Positions 20,660-29,008 of a stretch of DNA of 64,000 nt are shown in pieces. Each line of letters starts with the position of its first letter. Position 1 is the first letter of the stretch. The DNA is from an uncultured Eubacteriales bacterium (lineage in GTDB: Bacteria; Bacillota; Clostridia; UMGS1883; UMGS1540). The stretch spans positions 1 through 64,000 of the forward strand of contig USAP01000001.1 of the NCBI GenBank assembly GCA_900552775.1, given 5' to 3'. The position numbers and the translations under genes are program-made. Under the pieces are notes generated by a model. It searched no databases. It saw nothing but the letters and a program-made list of their open reading frames with translations, and was not told the DNA's origin.

Positions 20660-22066
20660 TTATTTTGATAGATAATCGTCTATAGCTTTTGCCGCATTTT
20701 TTCCGGCGCCCATCGCAAGAATTACCGTTGCGGCGCCCGTTACGGCGTCACCGCCGGCATATACGCCTTCGCGTGACGTAAGGCCTGTTTCTTCCTCGGT
20801 TATAATTCCGCCCCATTTTTGTGTTTCAAGTCCCTTTGTTGTATTTTTGATAAGCGGATTCGGTGAAGTGCCCAAAGCCATTATTACACAGTCAACATCC
20901 ATTGTAAATTCGCTTCCCGGGATTTTAACGGGTCTTCTGCGTCCCTTCTCGTCAGGCTCTCCAAGCTCCATTTTTATGCACTCAATAGCTGTAACAAAGC
21001 CGTTTTTCGGATCTCTCGGGTCATCGGGATTTTTGTAACCCATGATGCGCACGGGGTTTGTGAGAAGCTTAAAGTCTATGCCCTCCTCCTGCGCATGCTC
21101 AACCTCTTCGCGTCTTGCCGGAAGTTCTTCCATAGAGCGGCGGTATACAATGCTTACATCGGCGCCGAGTCTCAGAGCCGTACGCGCAGCGTCCATAGCA
21201 ACGTTTCCGCCGCCGACAACAACAACCTTGCCGCCTTTCATAATCGGCGTGTCGCTGTCATCTCTGTACGCCTTCATAAGATTGCTTCTTGTTAAAAACT
21301 CGTTTGCCGAGTATACGCCCTTGAGCGATTCGCCTTCGATTCCCATAAACTTCGGAAGTCCGGCGCCGGAACCTATGAAAACAGCTTCAAAGCCATCGTC
21401 AAAAAGCTCGTCTATTGTCAGGGTTTTGCCTATAACAACGTTTGTTTCAAAGTCAACACCCAGCGCTTTGAGTCCTTCAATTTCCTTAGCCACTATAGAC
21501 TTCGGAAGTCTGAATTCCGGAATGCCGTAAACAAGCACACCGCCGGCTGTGTGGAGCGCTTCGAAAACCGTTACTTTATAGCCTTTTTTAGCCAGATCGC
21601 CGGCACATGTAAGTCCCGAGGGACCCGAGCCCACAACCGCCACGCGGTGACCGTTCGATTCGGGTTTTACAGCTTCGGCATCTGAATTTTCATTGTGCCA
21701 ATCCGCAACAAAACGCTCGAGTCTGCCGATTCCCACAGGCTCAAACTTTATGCCGAGCGTACATTTGCTCTCGCACTGCGACTCCTGCGGGCAAACTCTG
21801 CCGCAGACCGCAGGAAGTGATGAAGAAAGGGAAATAACATCGTATGCTCCCTCAAAGTCGCCTTCTTTTATGCGGCTTATAAATCCGGGAATATCTATAT
21901 TTACGGGGCAGCCGCCTATGCAAGGCTTATTCTTGCAGTTTAAGCAGCGCTGCGCTTCGTTTACGGCAACTTCGCTGCTGTAACCCAATGCAACTTCGTT
22001 AAAATTTTTCGCCCTTGCGCCCGGGTCCTGTACGGGCATTTCATTTTTCTTCGGTTCTATTGCCAT
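20660..22066 (-). CDS. nfnB: NADH-dependent ferredoxin:NADP+ oxidoreductase, large subunit (GltD-like)
   Basis: 468 residues: N-terminal [4Fe-4S] domain (CLNCKNKPCIGGCP, CESKC), FAD-binding GSGPSGLTCAGDLAKKG and NADP-binding GGGNVAMDAARTALRLGA. On its own it resembles GltD, but directly next to a PyrK/sulfide-dehydrogenase-like subunit it fits NfnB, which bifurcates NADPH electrons to ferredoxin and NAD+. Co-operonic with HydABC, so it balances ferredoxin, NADH and NADPH. It might also serve the GltD-less glutamate synthase at 8-11 kb. Confidence 0.88.
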   Translation of the reverse strand: MAIEPKKNEMPVQDPGARAKNFNEVALGYSSEVAVNEAQRCLNCKNKPCIGGCPVNIDIPGFISRIKEGDFEGAYDVISLSSSLPAVCGRVCPQESQCESKCTLGIKFEPVGIGRLERFVADWHNENSDAEAVKPESNGHRVAVVGSGPSGLTCAGDLAKKGYKVTVFEALHTAGGVLVYGIPEFRLPKSIVAKEIEGLKALGVDFETNVVIGKTLTIDELFDDGFEAVFIGSGAGLPKFMGIEGESLKGVYSANEFLTRSNLMKAYRDDSDTPIMKGGKVVVVGGGNVAMDAARTALRLGADVSIVYRRSMEELPARREEVEHAQEEGIDFKLLTNPVRIMGYKNPDDPRDPKNGFVTAIECIKMELGEPDEKGRRRPVKIPGSEFTMDVDCVIMALGTSPNPLIKNTTKGLETQKWGGIITEEETGLTSREGVYAGGDAVTGAATVILAMGAGKNAAKAIDDYLSK

Positions 22067-22081
22067 TTTAAGTTTCCTCCT

Positions 22082-22930
22082 TTAAGCATTTTTGAACAGA
22101 TTACATGTCTTTTCATGTTCGCGGCGCTCAAAATCGAAATACATTCTGCCGCGCGACATAGCCTCGTCAAAGTCAATTTCGTATCCGTTAAAATCGGGTC
22201 CGTCAACACACGCAAACTTTGTTATCTTCTCGCCGTCACGGTTCAGAGTGAGGCGGCAGCCGCCGCACATTCCCGTACCGTCAATCATAATCGGGTTCAT
22301 AGAAACCGTAACGGGTATATCAAACGGTTTCGCCGCCGCCACAACAAACTTCATCATGATAAGCGGACCTATTGTGATTATCATGTCAAACTTTTCGCCC
22401 GCTTCAAGCATTTCTTTAAGCGGAACGGTAACGTTTCCGTGTCTGCCGTACGAGCCGTCGTCCGTCATAAGAACAAGTTTATCGGAATACGCCTTAAACT
22501 CGTCCTCCAAAATTACTATATCCTTGCTGCGGAAGCCTATTATGCTTGTAACCTCCGCCCCCATTTCATGAAGCGCCTCGGCTATGGGCATTGCAATGGC
22601 GCAGCCTACGCCGCCGCCCACGATACAGGCTTTTTTGATTCCGTCAAGACGCGTTGCCGTGCCGAGAGGCCCTACAAAGTCGGCTATATATTCACCTTCT
22701 TTTTTATGGTTTAGCTTTTCCGTTGTCGCACCGACTATCTGGAAGATAATCTTAACCGTGCCCTCCCCGGGATTGCAGCCTGCAACCGTCAGCGGAATTC
22801 TTTCTCCTTCTTCGTCAACGCGCAGAATGATAAACTGTCCGGGTTTTGCTTTTTTCGCTACCAGCGGCGCTTCGATTTCCATCTGCGTAACAGTGGGGTT
22901 GAGCGATGCTTTTCTTACAATTTTGTACAT
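22082..22930 (-). CDS. nfnA: Nfn small subunit, FAD/NAD-binding with [2Fe-2S] cluster
   Basis: 282 residues of the ferredoxin-NADP reductase/PyrK family: FAD site (PLTVAG), NAD site GGGVGCAIAMPIAEAL and a C-terminal [2Fe-2S] motif GTGMCGGCRLTL...CVDGP. Sixteen bases separate it from nfnB. A 61-base gap separates it from the phosphatase gene upstream. Confidence 0.9.
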   Translation of the reverse strand: MYKIVRKASLNPTVTQMEIEAPLVAKKAKPGQFIILRVDEEGERIPLTVAGCNPGEGTVKIIFQIVGATTEKLNHKKEGEYIADFVGPLGTATRLDGIKKACIVGGGVGCAIAMPIAEALHEMGAEVTSIIGFRSKDIVILEDEFKAYSDKLVLMTDDGSYGRHGNVTVPLKEMLEAGEKFDMIITIGPLIMMKFVVAAAKPFDIPVTVSMNPIMIDGTGMCGGCRLTLNRDGEKITKFACVDGPDFNGYEIDFDEAMSRGRMYFDFERREHEKTCNLFKNA

Positions 22931-22991
22931 TGTTTCAAGATACTCCTTTCAAACACGGGAAATACGGCAAAACCGTTTTACCCTTTTTATA

Positions 22992-24164
22992 TTAAAAATA
23001 GCTTACTTTAACTTTTTTTCCCATTTGCCTAAGGCAATCGGAAAGTTCTTTTACAAGATTCATTTTAATGCTGAAATTTATCGGCAGCTCGGGATTTTGA
23101 TGAGCGGGGTTTATTGCTCTGCCGACAAAGAAATTAATATCCGTGGCTTCCTCGAAAAGCATGCGCGAGATAAGCGATGCGCCGTCTTTCTTATAGCCCC
23201 AGTCGGTGTAGCTTTCGTTGCTTTTTAAATAATCCTTTGCGTATTCCAGCACTTTATTTATAGTGATAACGCCCTCCGTCACCAAATCGACTCCGTCTAT
23301 TTCGGCAGTCGGAGGTACGTCCGCACTTTCAAAAACAAGACTTGGACGAATTTCTTTATGCAGATATTTCGCGGCAATTGTTGAGGTTGTTCCTCCGCAC
23401 ACGATGTGCTTTCCCTCTTTTGAGAAAAAGAGCGACATCATTCGGTTTGCATCGTCACGGTTTGCCGGCGGACCGAAAAGAAGATTGACAGGCTCTCTGC
23501 GCCGTATTTTCACAACGCATGCCGTAGCGTCGTCTCCGGGTTTTTCGCCGTACAGCCTGAAGCACTCGTCCACAAGGATTGTGGCAAGAGTCTTTGCCGT
23601 AAATCCGCCGTAAGTCAGCGGCTCCAGAAATTTCGTAATATCTTCGCGTTTCCAGCCGAAATTATACGCCGTGCCTATACCGGCATGAGGGCAGCCGTCG
23701 CTCATGGCAACAAAAATATCGTTTTCGCGCAAATCTATCACGGATTTATAAAGCGTTTTTCCGCCGACAACCATTTCCTCCGCTTTATACTCGCAGTTTT
23801 TATTGTCTCGGAAAAAAATTATATGCGGATTGTCATATTGAATGAGCTCCGCCTTTTCATTATCGATAAGATGAATTATTGTAAACGTCGAATATGCAAC
23901 TCCGCGCACGGAGCATATCGGCAGCGTTGCCGCAATGGTTGAAACGCATTCTTCAAGCGCCATGCCCTCAGCCATCATTGTGGAAATAATCTTGGACGTG
24001 AGCGTAGACAAAATGCTTGCCTTAACGCCGCTCCCGAGCCCGTCCGCCAAGACTATGACGGGGGATGTTTCGCTTTGCTCGACAATGTCCACATGGTCTC
24101 CGCAGAGCTGCTCACCGTAATGATTTATGCTTTTATATCCGATATCGGCGCACAAATTATTCAT
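22992..24164 (-). CDS. SpoIIE/PP2C-type serine phosphatase of the hydrogenase sensor locus
   Basis: 390 residues. The N-terminal 230 residues are a SpoIIE/RsbU-type phosphatase: LADGLGSG, MSDGCPHAG and GDDATACVV supply the metal-binding Asp set. The remaining 150 residues form an extra domain with VCGGTTSTIAAKYL that I do not recognise. The start overlaps the hydS stop by 8 bases, so the two proteins are made together. PP2C-type phosphatases next to PAS-bearing hydrogenases are a known association of sensory [FeFe] hydrogenases; here it would relay the HydS state. Confidence 0.82.
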   Translation of the reverse strand: MNNLCADIGYKSINHYGEQLCGDHVDIVEQSETSPVIVLADGLGSGVKASILSTLTSKIISTMMAEGMALEECVSTIAATLPICSVRGVAYSTFTIIHLIDNEKAELIQYDNPHIIFFRDNKNCEYKAEEMVVGGKTLYKSVIDLRENDIFVAMSDGCPHAGIGTAYNFGWKREDITKFLEPLTYGGFTAKTLATILVDECFRLYGEKPGDDATACVVKIRRREPVNLLFGPPANRDDANRMMSLFFSKEGKHIVCGGTTSTIAAKYLHKEIRPSLVFESADVPPTAEIDGVDLVTEGVITINKVLEYAKDYLKSNESYTDWGYKKDGASLISRMLFEEATDINFFVGRAINPAHQNPELPINFSIKMNLVKELSDCLRQMGKKVKVSYF

Positions 24165-25833
24165 CTGCTATAGTCTCCTTTAACTTCGTGAGGGCAATTT
24201 TCGTTTCCGCCGCCGTCTCACCCAAAAGCGACGCGATTTCCTGAACTATTCTCATCTGCTTATCCACAACCTTGTCGGCAATTTCAACCGTTTGTCTGCC
24301 GACGCTTTCTTTTCTCTCACGCGCTTTTTCTTCTTCCGTAATATCGCGCATGATGCATATAAGCAGCCTGTAATCCTGGTCGTAGGTTATGGTAACCTCA
24401 ACGTATTTCCCGTACTCGGCAAGATATAATTTTTTGTTTTTGAGATTCCATCGGCTTTCCAGAACGTCTGTAAAAAGCTTAGGGTCAAGCACGCGCACGA
24501 TATGGTCTCCCAGTATGTCCGACGCGCTGCGAAGGTTTATAATTTTAAGCGCCGCTTCGTTAATCTGCTGCACCTCGAGCATCTCGTTTAAAACTATAAG
24601 TCCGTTAGGGGTGTTTCGTACAATGTTGTCGGAAAAGCTTTCCGCTTTGTCTTTAAGATACGGCAGACACATTGAAACCTCCGCCTTGCCCTGGTATATC
24701 GCCACCGCCTTCTCGCGGCAGGTGTTGTAGCCGCACGAGCCGCAGTTTAATTCGTCGGACGGCTTGTATTTGCCCATTTTATGAAGTATTTCGGTTATCT
24801 CTTCCTCTGTGGGATCCTGAAGTTTTTTTTCTATAACCGAAAACGTCTTTTTGATTTCGAGACTGTCCGGCTGCTCAACCCTAAAATCCCGCGAACCGGC
24901 AAATTCCGCAACCACCATGTAGTCTTTTACCGGCGAATGGTGGAATTTTTCCATAACAGGTCCGCCTACGCAGCTGCCGGTGCATGCCGACATCTCTATA
25001 AAGCACTTGTGAATTTTTCCGTTTTCTATGTCGCGCAGCGCCGCCATACAGTTTTCAACACCGTCTATCGCCATATAGGTATAACCCTCGGCGTCCTGCG
25101 CCATTGTTTTTAAAATTCCGCCCGTTGTCGGGAAAAAGCGTGCGCGGCTCTCTTCCTCATGTTCGTTTTCGGGCTCAATCTCTATTTTTTCTTCTTTAAA
25201 CCACTTTGTCAGTTCGTCAAAAGTCAAAACCGCGTCAACAATTCCCTCGTAATACTCCGCCTCGTCTTTTTTGGCAACGCACGGACCTATAAACACGGTT
25301 TTTGCGTTTTTATCACGCTTTTTAAGTTCTATGCAGTGCGCCTGCATCGGAGACAGCACGTTTGCAAGATACGGCAGCTCCTTCGGAAAATATTTCTGCA
25401 CCAGAAGGTTAACCGAATGGCAGCAGGAGGATATCACGATATCCCTTTTATCTTCGCGCAGCATTCTTTCATATTCGTTTTTAACTATTGTTGCGCCGAC
25501 GGCGGTTTCCTCCGCGTCCGCAAAGCCGAGTTTTTTAAGTGCGGCGCGCATGGAGTTTATCCCGGCGCCCTCATAGTTTGCCACAAACGAGGGCGCAAGA
25601 CTGACATATACCGGGTCGCCGCTTTTCAAAAGCACACGCACCTTTTCCGTCTCGTCAACAATCTGTTTTGCATTCTGCGGACAGACAACAAAGCAGTGTC
25701 CGCAAAGGATACATTCGTTGCTTATTATATACGCCTGATTGCCCGAAAATCTAATTGATTTTACGGGGCAGTGACGTATGCATTTATAGCAGTTCCTGCA
25801 GTTTGATTTTTTAAGCGTAAGACAGTCGGACAT
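24157..25833 (-). CDS. hydS: Sensory [FeFe] hydrogenase with PAS domain, HydS type
   Basis: 558 residues in order: two [4Fe-4S] motifs (CRNCYKCIRHCP, CILCGHCFVVCP), an H-cluster domain with altered motifs (SSCCHSVN for P1, GPCVAKKDEA for P2, EMSACTGSCVGGP for P3), a four-Cys [4Fe-4S] domain (CGSCGYNTCREKA), a PAS domain (about 405-510) and a C-terminal coiled helix. Loss of the PGW element and addition of PAS match group C/D sensors rather than bulk H2 producers. It probably reports H2 or redox state to the co-translated phosphatase. Confidence 0.87.
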   Translation of the reverse strand: MSDCLTLKKSNCRNCYKCIRHCPVKSIRFSGNQAYIISNECILCGHCFVVCPQNAKQIVDETEKVRVLLKSGDPVYVSLAPSFVANYEGAGINSMRAALKKLGFADAEETAVGATIVKNEYERMLREDKRDIVISSCCHSVNLLVQKYFPKELPYLANVLSPMQAHCIELKKRDKNAKTVFIGPCVAKKDEAEYYEGIVDAVLTFDELTKWFKEEKIEIEPENEHEEESRARFFPTTGGILKTMAQDAEGYTYMAIDGVENCMAALRDIENGKIHKCFIEMSACTGSCVGGPVMEKFHHSPVKDYMVVAEFAGSRDFRVEQPDSLEIKKTFSVIEKKLQDPTEEEITEILHKMGKYKPSDELNCGSCGYNTCREKAVAIYQGKAEVSMCLPYLKDKAESFSDNIVRNTPNGLIVLNEMLEVQQINEAALKIINLRSASDILGDHIVRVLDPKLFTDVLESRWNLKNKKLYLAEYGKYVEVTITYDQDYRLLICIMRDITEEEKARERKESVGRQTVEIADKVVDKQMRIVQEIASLLGETAAETKIALTKLKETIADE

Positions 25834-25885
25834 AGCTTTTCCTCCCCTAATTTCGGAATTTTAACACATTTTCGTTTAACGCCGC

Positions 25886-25913
25886 AAAAGCGTGCCGAAA
25901 ATTCGACACGCTT
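25886..25913 (-). terminator. Weak terminator-like hairpin between the ferredoxin gene and hydS
   Basis: A 12-bp stem (one G-U in the minus-strand RNA) is followed by four T. It could cut transcript levels between the 80-aa ferredoxin gene and hydS. A possible hydS -10 (TAAAAT) follows, but the -35 is poor. Confidence 0.45.
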
Positions 25914-25924
25914 CACAAAGCGTC

Positions 25925-26167
25925 CTATTTAAGTTTATTTAAAATATTTTCTTTAAAAAAAGCTTCTACATCATCGGGCGATACGGAATAAAACTCATTA
26001 TCCGCCGTAACGCATACTCCCTGTCTGCATTTTCCCATACAAAACGATCCGGATAGTTCAACTTTATCACTCAAGCCGTTTTCGGAAATGAGACTCTGCA
26101 TTTTTTCAACAACTTTTCTCGAACCTTTTATATGACAGGAGGAGCCGATACATACAGTAACTTTCAT
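25925..26167 (-). CDS. Thioredoxin-like [2Fe-2S] ferredoxin, second copy
   Basis: 80 residues with CIGSSCHIKGSRKVV and SGSFCMGKC, the NuoE C-domain cysteine pattern. It shares the fold and about the whole alignment with the 82-aa protein at 16332-16580. GGAGG precedes the ATG. It lies upstream of hydS and may feed or read electrons from that sensor. Confidence 0.85.
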   Translation of the reverse strand: MKVTVCIGSSCHIKGSRKVVEKMQSLISENGLSDKVELSGSFCMGKCRQGVCVTADNEFYSVSPDDVEAFFKENILNKLK

Positions 26168-26284
26168 ACCAATACCTCCGGTATAAAATTATTCATATGT
26201 GTATGTGCCATGTTTTTGCCCTTCTAATATATATTCGGAATTTATATTTGTTTTCCTTCCGTCCTGTTTAAATTTTTTATTCTA

Positions 26285-26584
26285 TTATGCATTTTCGCGC
26301 ATTTTGTCAAGTTTTATATTTCTGAAATAAAGAGCAACATCAATTGAAATCATAATAAGGTTCAGCACATAGAAGAAAAAGCTCAGGAAAAATACAAAAC
26401 CGCTTGAGCCCTGTGCCGTCTGTATAGCCTTGCGCACTATTCCGAACACATATCCCAAAAGCAGAAAAAGCTCAAAAAACAGGCTTTTTCCCTTTGCTGT
26501 ACGTGAAATATATGACTTTCTTATTGAAATCGGCCACGAAAGACCGAAGCAAAGAATTGTCATAGCTTCAAGAAAATCCAACAT
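26285..26584 (-). CDS. Small membrane protein, PQ-loop-like
   Basis: 99 residues from the ATG at 26584, chosen because AGGAG lies 7 bases upstream; the longer frame has no ribosome site. About three hydrophobic segments are visible. GLSWPISIRKSYISR resembles a PQ-loop/SemiSWEET helix start, followed by two membrane spans near residues 40-60 and 65-90. Transport substrate unknown. It is separated by 117-base gaps from frdA and the ferredoxin gene, so it may be its own unit. Confidence 0.6.
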   Translation of the reverse strand: MLDFLEAMTILCFGLSWPISIRKSYISRTAKGKSLFFELFLLLGYVFGIVRKAIQTAQGSSGFVFFLSFFFYVLNLIMISIDVALYFRNIKLDKMRENA

Positions 26585-26611
26585 AAAAGTTCTCCTTTTT
26601 TTATGCGGAGC

Positions 26612-26672
26612 AAAAAAAATCCGGTCAAAGCCATTGCCAAAGGAGCAATTTAAAATCTCTCCTTTGGCAATG
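26612..26672 (-). terminator. Terminator-like hairpin after frdA
   Basis: A perfect 14-bp stem (26659-26672 with 26632-26645) lies 30 bases past the frdA stop. Eight T follow 12 bases later on the minus strand, a longer gap than usual. It marks the probable end of the mdh-to-frdA operon. Confidence 0.55.
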
Positions 26673-26701
26673 CTTAAAACCACCGCTTTTGCCGCCGCCT
26701 A

Positions 26702-28300
26702 TTATTTTTGTCTCCTGTAATCGGGCAAGAGTTTTGGTGAAACAGCGTCTGTCTTTATTCCTGCCGCTTCTCTCTCGCTGTCAAACTTATTTATATGCGA
26801 AAGCGTGAGCTCACCCGGGGTTGTCTCCTTGGCTCTTGCAGCCGCATTTATTCCGGCATTTCTGCCGAAAACGATAATATCGAGAAGCGAGTTGCCCATA
26901 AGTCTGTTTCTGCCGTGGATTCCTCCGACAGCCTCGCCCGCAACAAAGAGGTTATGCACATTTGTTGTCTCGCCGTTTACGTCTATATCAAGACCGCCGT
27001 TCTGGTAATGCAATGTGGGGTAAACCAAAATGGGTTCTTTTCTGATATCTATTCCGAAGCTTAAGAACATACGCATCATTGCCGGAATACGCTTTTCGAT
27101 TGTGCCTTCGCCGCCGATTTCTTCAATCATCGGAGTGTCAAGCCATACTGCCTTGCCGCTTCCCGTGTCAACGCCTTCTCCTCTGTCGGAGCATTCTCTT
27201 ATTATTGAAGCCGCCGAAACATCACGCGTTTCGAGAGGGTGCATAAACACCTTTCCGTCACGGTTTATAAGCTTTGCGCCCAAAGAACGAACTTTTTCCG
27301 TTACCAGTGCGCCGAAAATCTGCTGAGGGAAAGCCGCGCCCGTGGGGTGATACTGAAGGGTGTCGGCATAAAGAAGCTTTGCTCCCGCTCTGTAGCCGAG
27401 AACAAGTCCGTCAGCCGTTGCGCCGTAGTGGTTTGAGGTCGGGAAGCCCTGATAGTGCATTCTTCCCGCGCCGCCCGTTGCTATAATAACGGTTTTTGCC
27501 TTTGCAACCATGAGCTCTTGCGTTTCCATATTCATAAGCACTGCGCCTGCCGCATTGCCGTTTTCGTCGAGAATAAGCTCTATTGCAGCCGTGAAGTCAA
27601 CAACCGGAATACCTCGGTTTATAACCTCGTCGCGCAGCGTTCTCATTATCTCAGCGCCGGAATAGTCCTTTGCCGCATGCATTCTCTTTCTTGAAGTTCC
27701 GCCTCCGTGAGTTGTGATCATGGTTCCGTCTTCGGCTTTGTCAAACTCAACGCCGAGTTCGTTAAGCCATTTTATGGCGCCCGGTGCGTCGCACACAAGC
27801 TTTGCCAAAAGATCGCGCTTTGCGGCAAAATGTCCGCCGCCGAAAGCGTCGAGAAAATGTATTGCCGGAGAATCGTTCTCTTTGTCCGCCGCCTGAATTC
27901 CGCCTTCCGCCATCATTGTATTTGCATCGCCTATGCGCAGCTTTGTAACAATCATAGCCTTGGCGCCTGCGTTATCCGCCTCTATTGCAGCCGAAGCACC
28001 GGCTCCGCCGCCGCCTATAATAAGTACGTCAACATCGTATGCCACGTTTTTGAGATCTACATCCTCAGCCTTTATTCTGCTGTGAGCCTCAAGCATTGCG
28101 CAAAGCTCGTGCGGAACTTTTTCGCCCTTGTTGGGGCCTATGGAAAGCTCTGAAAATTCGCTCTTTTTATAGTCGGGATGATATGCTGCAAGCAAATCGT
28201 CCTTCTCCTTTGCGGTCATACGTTTGGGCTCGTAAGCTATATTCTCTTTTCTTGCCGCCTCAACCGCTTTAAGTGATTCCTGAAATTCCTGTGAATACAT
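26702..28300 (-). CDS. frdA: Soluble fumarate reductase flavoprotein subunit
   Basis: 532 residues of the FrdA/SdhA/NadB family. An N-terminal extension of about 85 residues precedes the FAD fold (GGGGAG at 96-101). Catalytic residues of fumarate reductases are recognisable: His in QYHPTG (318), Arg in TRDVSA (359), HYQNGG (431) and HGRNRLMGN (462-466). The His that carries covalent FAD in membrane enzymes aligns with Asn127 (ANTMMAEGG), so FAD should be non-covalent. There is no Tat or Sec signal and no membrane anchor genes. L-aspartate oxidase is the alternative, but a dedicated FeS partner, fumarase upstream and absence of nadA/nadC argue for fumarate reduction. Confidence 0.85.
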   Translation of the reverse strand: MYSQEFQESLKAVEAARKENIAYEPKRMTAKEKDDLLAAYHPDYKKSEFSELSIGPNKGEKVPHELCAMLEAHSRIKAEDVDLKNVAYDVDVLIIGGGGAGASAAIEADNAGAKAMIVTKLRIGDANTMMAEGGIQAADKENDSPAIHFLDAFGGGHFAAKRDLLAKLVCDAPGAIKWLNELGVEFDKAEDGTMITTHGGGTSRKRMHAAKDYSGAEIMRTLRDEVINRGIPVVDFTAAIELILDENGNAAGAVLMNMETQELMVAKAKTVIIATGGAGRMHYQGFPTSNHYGATADGLVLGYRAGAKLLYADTLQYHPTGAAFPQQIFGALVTEKVRSLGAKLINRDGKVFMHPLETRDVSAASIIRECSDRGEGVDTGSGKAVWLDTPMIEEIGGEGTIEKRIPAMMRMFLSFGIDIRKEPILVYPTLHYQNGGLDIDVNGETTNVHNLFVAGEAVGGIHGRNRLMGNSLLDIIVFGRNAGINAAARAKETTPGELTLSHINKFDSEREAAGIKTDAVSPKLLPDYRRQK

Positions 28301-28311
28301 ATTACCCCTCC

Positions 28312-28986
28312 TTACTTCTCTATTTCTCTGTTGTTGTAAAGCTCAGAAAGTTCTTCAACGGGTTTGCCCATGAGATTTTCTATAAGCTCTTTGAATGTGC
28401 CGTCTTCGATTTCTTTTACGCGTTTTGTAAGATGCTTGCTTTCGGGCGCAAGATATTTTCCGTTTAATCTGCGCGCAAGCATTGCAACCTGCGGATGCGA
28501 AATTCCCGCCGGGCATCTTGAAGAACATACGCCGCACATAACGCAGTCGAAGGACTCCTCGGCGCATTTTTCAAACTCTCCGCGCTGAGCGTATGCTATA
28601 TACTGCATAACGTTAAGGCTCTGCGTGCAGCTCTTTGTGCAGGCGTTGCAGCCCACGCAAGCGTAAATCTCGGGGTAAAGCTGCATCATAATCTGCTCTG
28701 TGGGTTTTATTTTTTCTATGTCGTAAACCTCTTTTACAAGCGGGAAAAACGGAAGGGTTGCAACGTACATATCGTTTTCAACCTTCGTCTGACATGCCAG
28801 ACAAGTCTTAAGCTCCTTTTCTCCTTTTATGCGGTATATTGTCGCACAGGCTCCGCAGAAACCGTTTCTGCAGCCGCAGCCTCTGACAAGCTGATAACCC
28901 GCGTATTCCATAGCGCGCATAATCGTAAGCTCTGCCGGAACGCTGTATTTCTTGCCAAAGAGATAAACATTTACCATTTTATCCAT
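28312..28986 (-). CDS. frdB: Fumarate reductase iron-sulfur subunit, TfrB-like without CCG domain
   Basis: 224 residues: N-terminal plant-type [2Fe-2S] domain (CGCRNGFCGAC plus Cys near 63), then two Cys motifs CVGCNACTKSC and CVMCGVCSSRCP. The second keeps all four cysteines, so two [4Fe-4S] clusters are expected rather than the [4Fe-4S]/[3Fe-4S] pair of quinone-linked FrdB. This equals the N-terminal half of methanogen thiol:fumarate reductase TfrB, whose other half is an HdrB-like CCG domain; here HdrB is a separate gene in the same operon. It lies 11 bases upstream of frdA. Confidence 0.85.
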   Translation of the reverse strand: MDKMVNVYLFGKKYSVPAELTIMRAMEYAGYQLVRGCGCRNGFCGACATIYRIKGEKELKTCLACQTKVENDMYVATLPFFPLVKEVYDIEKIKPTEQIMMQLYPEIYACVGCNACTKSCTQSLNVMQYIAYAQRGEFEKCAEESFDCVMCGVCSSRCPAGISHPQVAMLARRLNGKYLAPESKHLTKRVKEIEDGTFKELIENLMGKPVEELSELYNNREIEK

Positions 28987-29008
28987 ATCACGTTACTCCT
29001 CTCAAAAA

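Noticed and set aside
24157-25833. HydS as a bulk H2-producing hydrogenase
   Set aside because: P1 lacks the PGW element and a PAS domain with a co-translated phosphatase is attached, which fits sensing.
26702-28300. L-aspartate oxidase (NadB)
   Set aside because: Similar fold, but it has its own FeS partner gene, no nadA/nadC nearby and lies in a malate-fumarate operon.
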